The notes under the pieces are model-generated. The model made no database searches, was not told where the DNA came from, and worked only from the letters and a program-made list of their open reading frames with translations. This document shows, piece after piece, positions 63,541-64,000 of a stretch of DNA of 64,000 bases. The DNA comes from Campylobacter gracilis. Lineage in GTDB: Bacteria; Campylobacterota; Campylobacteria; Campylobacterales; Campylobacteraceae. The stretch spans positions 620,001-684,000 of the forward strand of contig NZ_CP012196.1 of the NCBI RefSeq assembly GCF_001190745.1, given 5' to 3'. Every line of letters begins with the position of its first letter. The first letter of the stretch is position 1. The translations under genes were made by a program, and so were the position numbers.

Positions 63541-64000
63541 TAAGGGCAAAATTTATGATTTTATGAAATTTAGATATTTTACCTTTACGCTTTCTGCAGT
63601 TTTGATAATAGGCTCTATTGCGCTGTTTTTCATTAAAGGTGTCAGCTACGGCATCGATTTTAGCGGCGGTACGCTCATTCAGGTTAAATACGACGTCAAA
63701 GCACCGCTTGATGAGATCAGAAAGCGCTTCGAAGCAGCAAATTTAGGTAATATCAACGTTACGGAATTTGGTAGCGATCAAGAAGTCACGATTAGATATT
63801 CAGGCGCTGCGAGTGAACTGGGTGATAATCCAGCTTTAGCGGCGCAAAAAATTTTGCAAGGCAGCGGAAACTTCGACATTCGCAAGGTCGATATCGTAGG
63901 TCCTAAAGTCGGCGAGGAGCTTCGCACAAACGGAATTTTAGCGGTATGTGTGTCGTTTGCGCTCATTTTGGTTTATATCACCCTGCGGTTTGAATGGAGA
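63527..64000 (+). CDS. secF: Protein translocase subunit SecF (5' part)
   Basis: 158 codons present; the gene continues past the window. AGGAGG precedes the ATG at 63527 within the secD end. It starts MQVFDKGKIYDFMKFRYF, first helix, then SYGIDFSGGTLIQVKY, the SecF hallmark, and VGPKVGEELRTNGILAV leading into the second helix. Confidence 0.95.
   Translation, partial: MQVFDKGKIYDFMKFRYFTFTLSAVLIIGSIALFFIKGVSYGIDFSGGTLIQVKYDVKAPLDEIRKRFEAANLGNINVTEFGSDQEVTIRYSGAASELGDNPALAAQKILQGSGNFDIRKVDIVGPKVGEELRTNGILAVCVSFALILVYITLRFEWR

Overview
The window reads as chromosome of a Campylobacter species from the GC-richer, oral side of the genus (C. gracilis, C. concisus, C. curvus and relatives). Two gene runs match the C. 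jejuni map from memory: guaB-gatA-small membrane peptide-ileS-cinA-like (about 6.1-13.0 kb), and amiA-NPD-tyrS-spoT-rpoZ-pyrH together with EnvC-like-ftsX-ftsE-trmB-flpA-rluD-mrdB (about 42.9-60.3 kb). Species assignment is an inference from this synteny, not a database result.

Layout. 0-3 kb: tail of a YwnB-like oxidoreductase, an Rrf2 regulator, and an AT-rich ankyrin gene. 3-11.8 kb: a tightly overlapped minus-strand run of ThiF-like protein, C-N hydrolase, xseB, metX, guaB, gatA, a 36-residue membrane peptide and ileS. 11.9-17.5 kb: a CinA-like protein, a repeat-filled lipoprotein, a flavodoxin-fold oxidoreductase, pyrB and pyrC. 18-24 kb: a DMSO/TMAO-type molybdoenzyme and a PepSY-TonB receptor iron operon. 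24.4-27.4 kb: dgkA, xthA and fhs. 28.7-36.5 kb: an unusual membrane protein with two DnaJ-type zinc fingers, a Sel1 protein, a broken histidine phosphatase, a pyrimidine dimer glycosylase, a PLP enzyme, a VWA protein and an EamA transporter. 36.7-41 kb: accessory material, with paralogous membrane proteins (one frameshifted), a Crp fragment, an iron-regulated PepSY gene and an orphan zeta toxin. 41.2-54.9 kb: a ThrE-type exporter, the FtsEX/EnvC division module, trmB, flpA, rluD, mrdB and amiA. 54.9-64 kb: NPD, tyrS, spoT, rpoZ, pyrH, lnt, yajC, secD and the start of secF.

The most striking property is a short palindromic AT word (AAATTT, AAAATTTTA, GGAATTTT, AAATTC; all fit RAATTY). It fills nearly every intergenic region, often as degenerate arrays and hairpins, and also sits inside genes as in-frame low-complexity insertions. 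Two tRNA/rRNA modification enzymes (trmB, rluD), a C-N hydrolase, a lipoprotein signal peptide, a membrane protein tail and one free-standing ORF all carry it. Different genes read the same word in different frames (Lys-Ile-Leu, Gln-Asn-Phe, Leu-Asn-Leu), so the DNA word rather than the peptide appears to be what is kept or copied. RAATTY is the site methylated by the C. jejuni orphan methylase CtsM, which is needed for efficient natural transformation. An uptake-signal or mobile-minisatellite explanation is therefore worth testing.

No rRNA, tRNA, CRISPR array, IS element or prophage was recognised. Starts were chosen by ribosome-binding sites and overlaps. Identities rest on motif recognition, without database searches.
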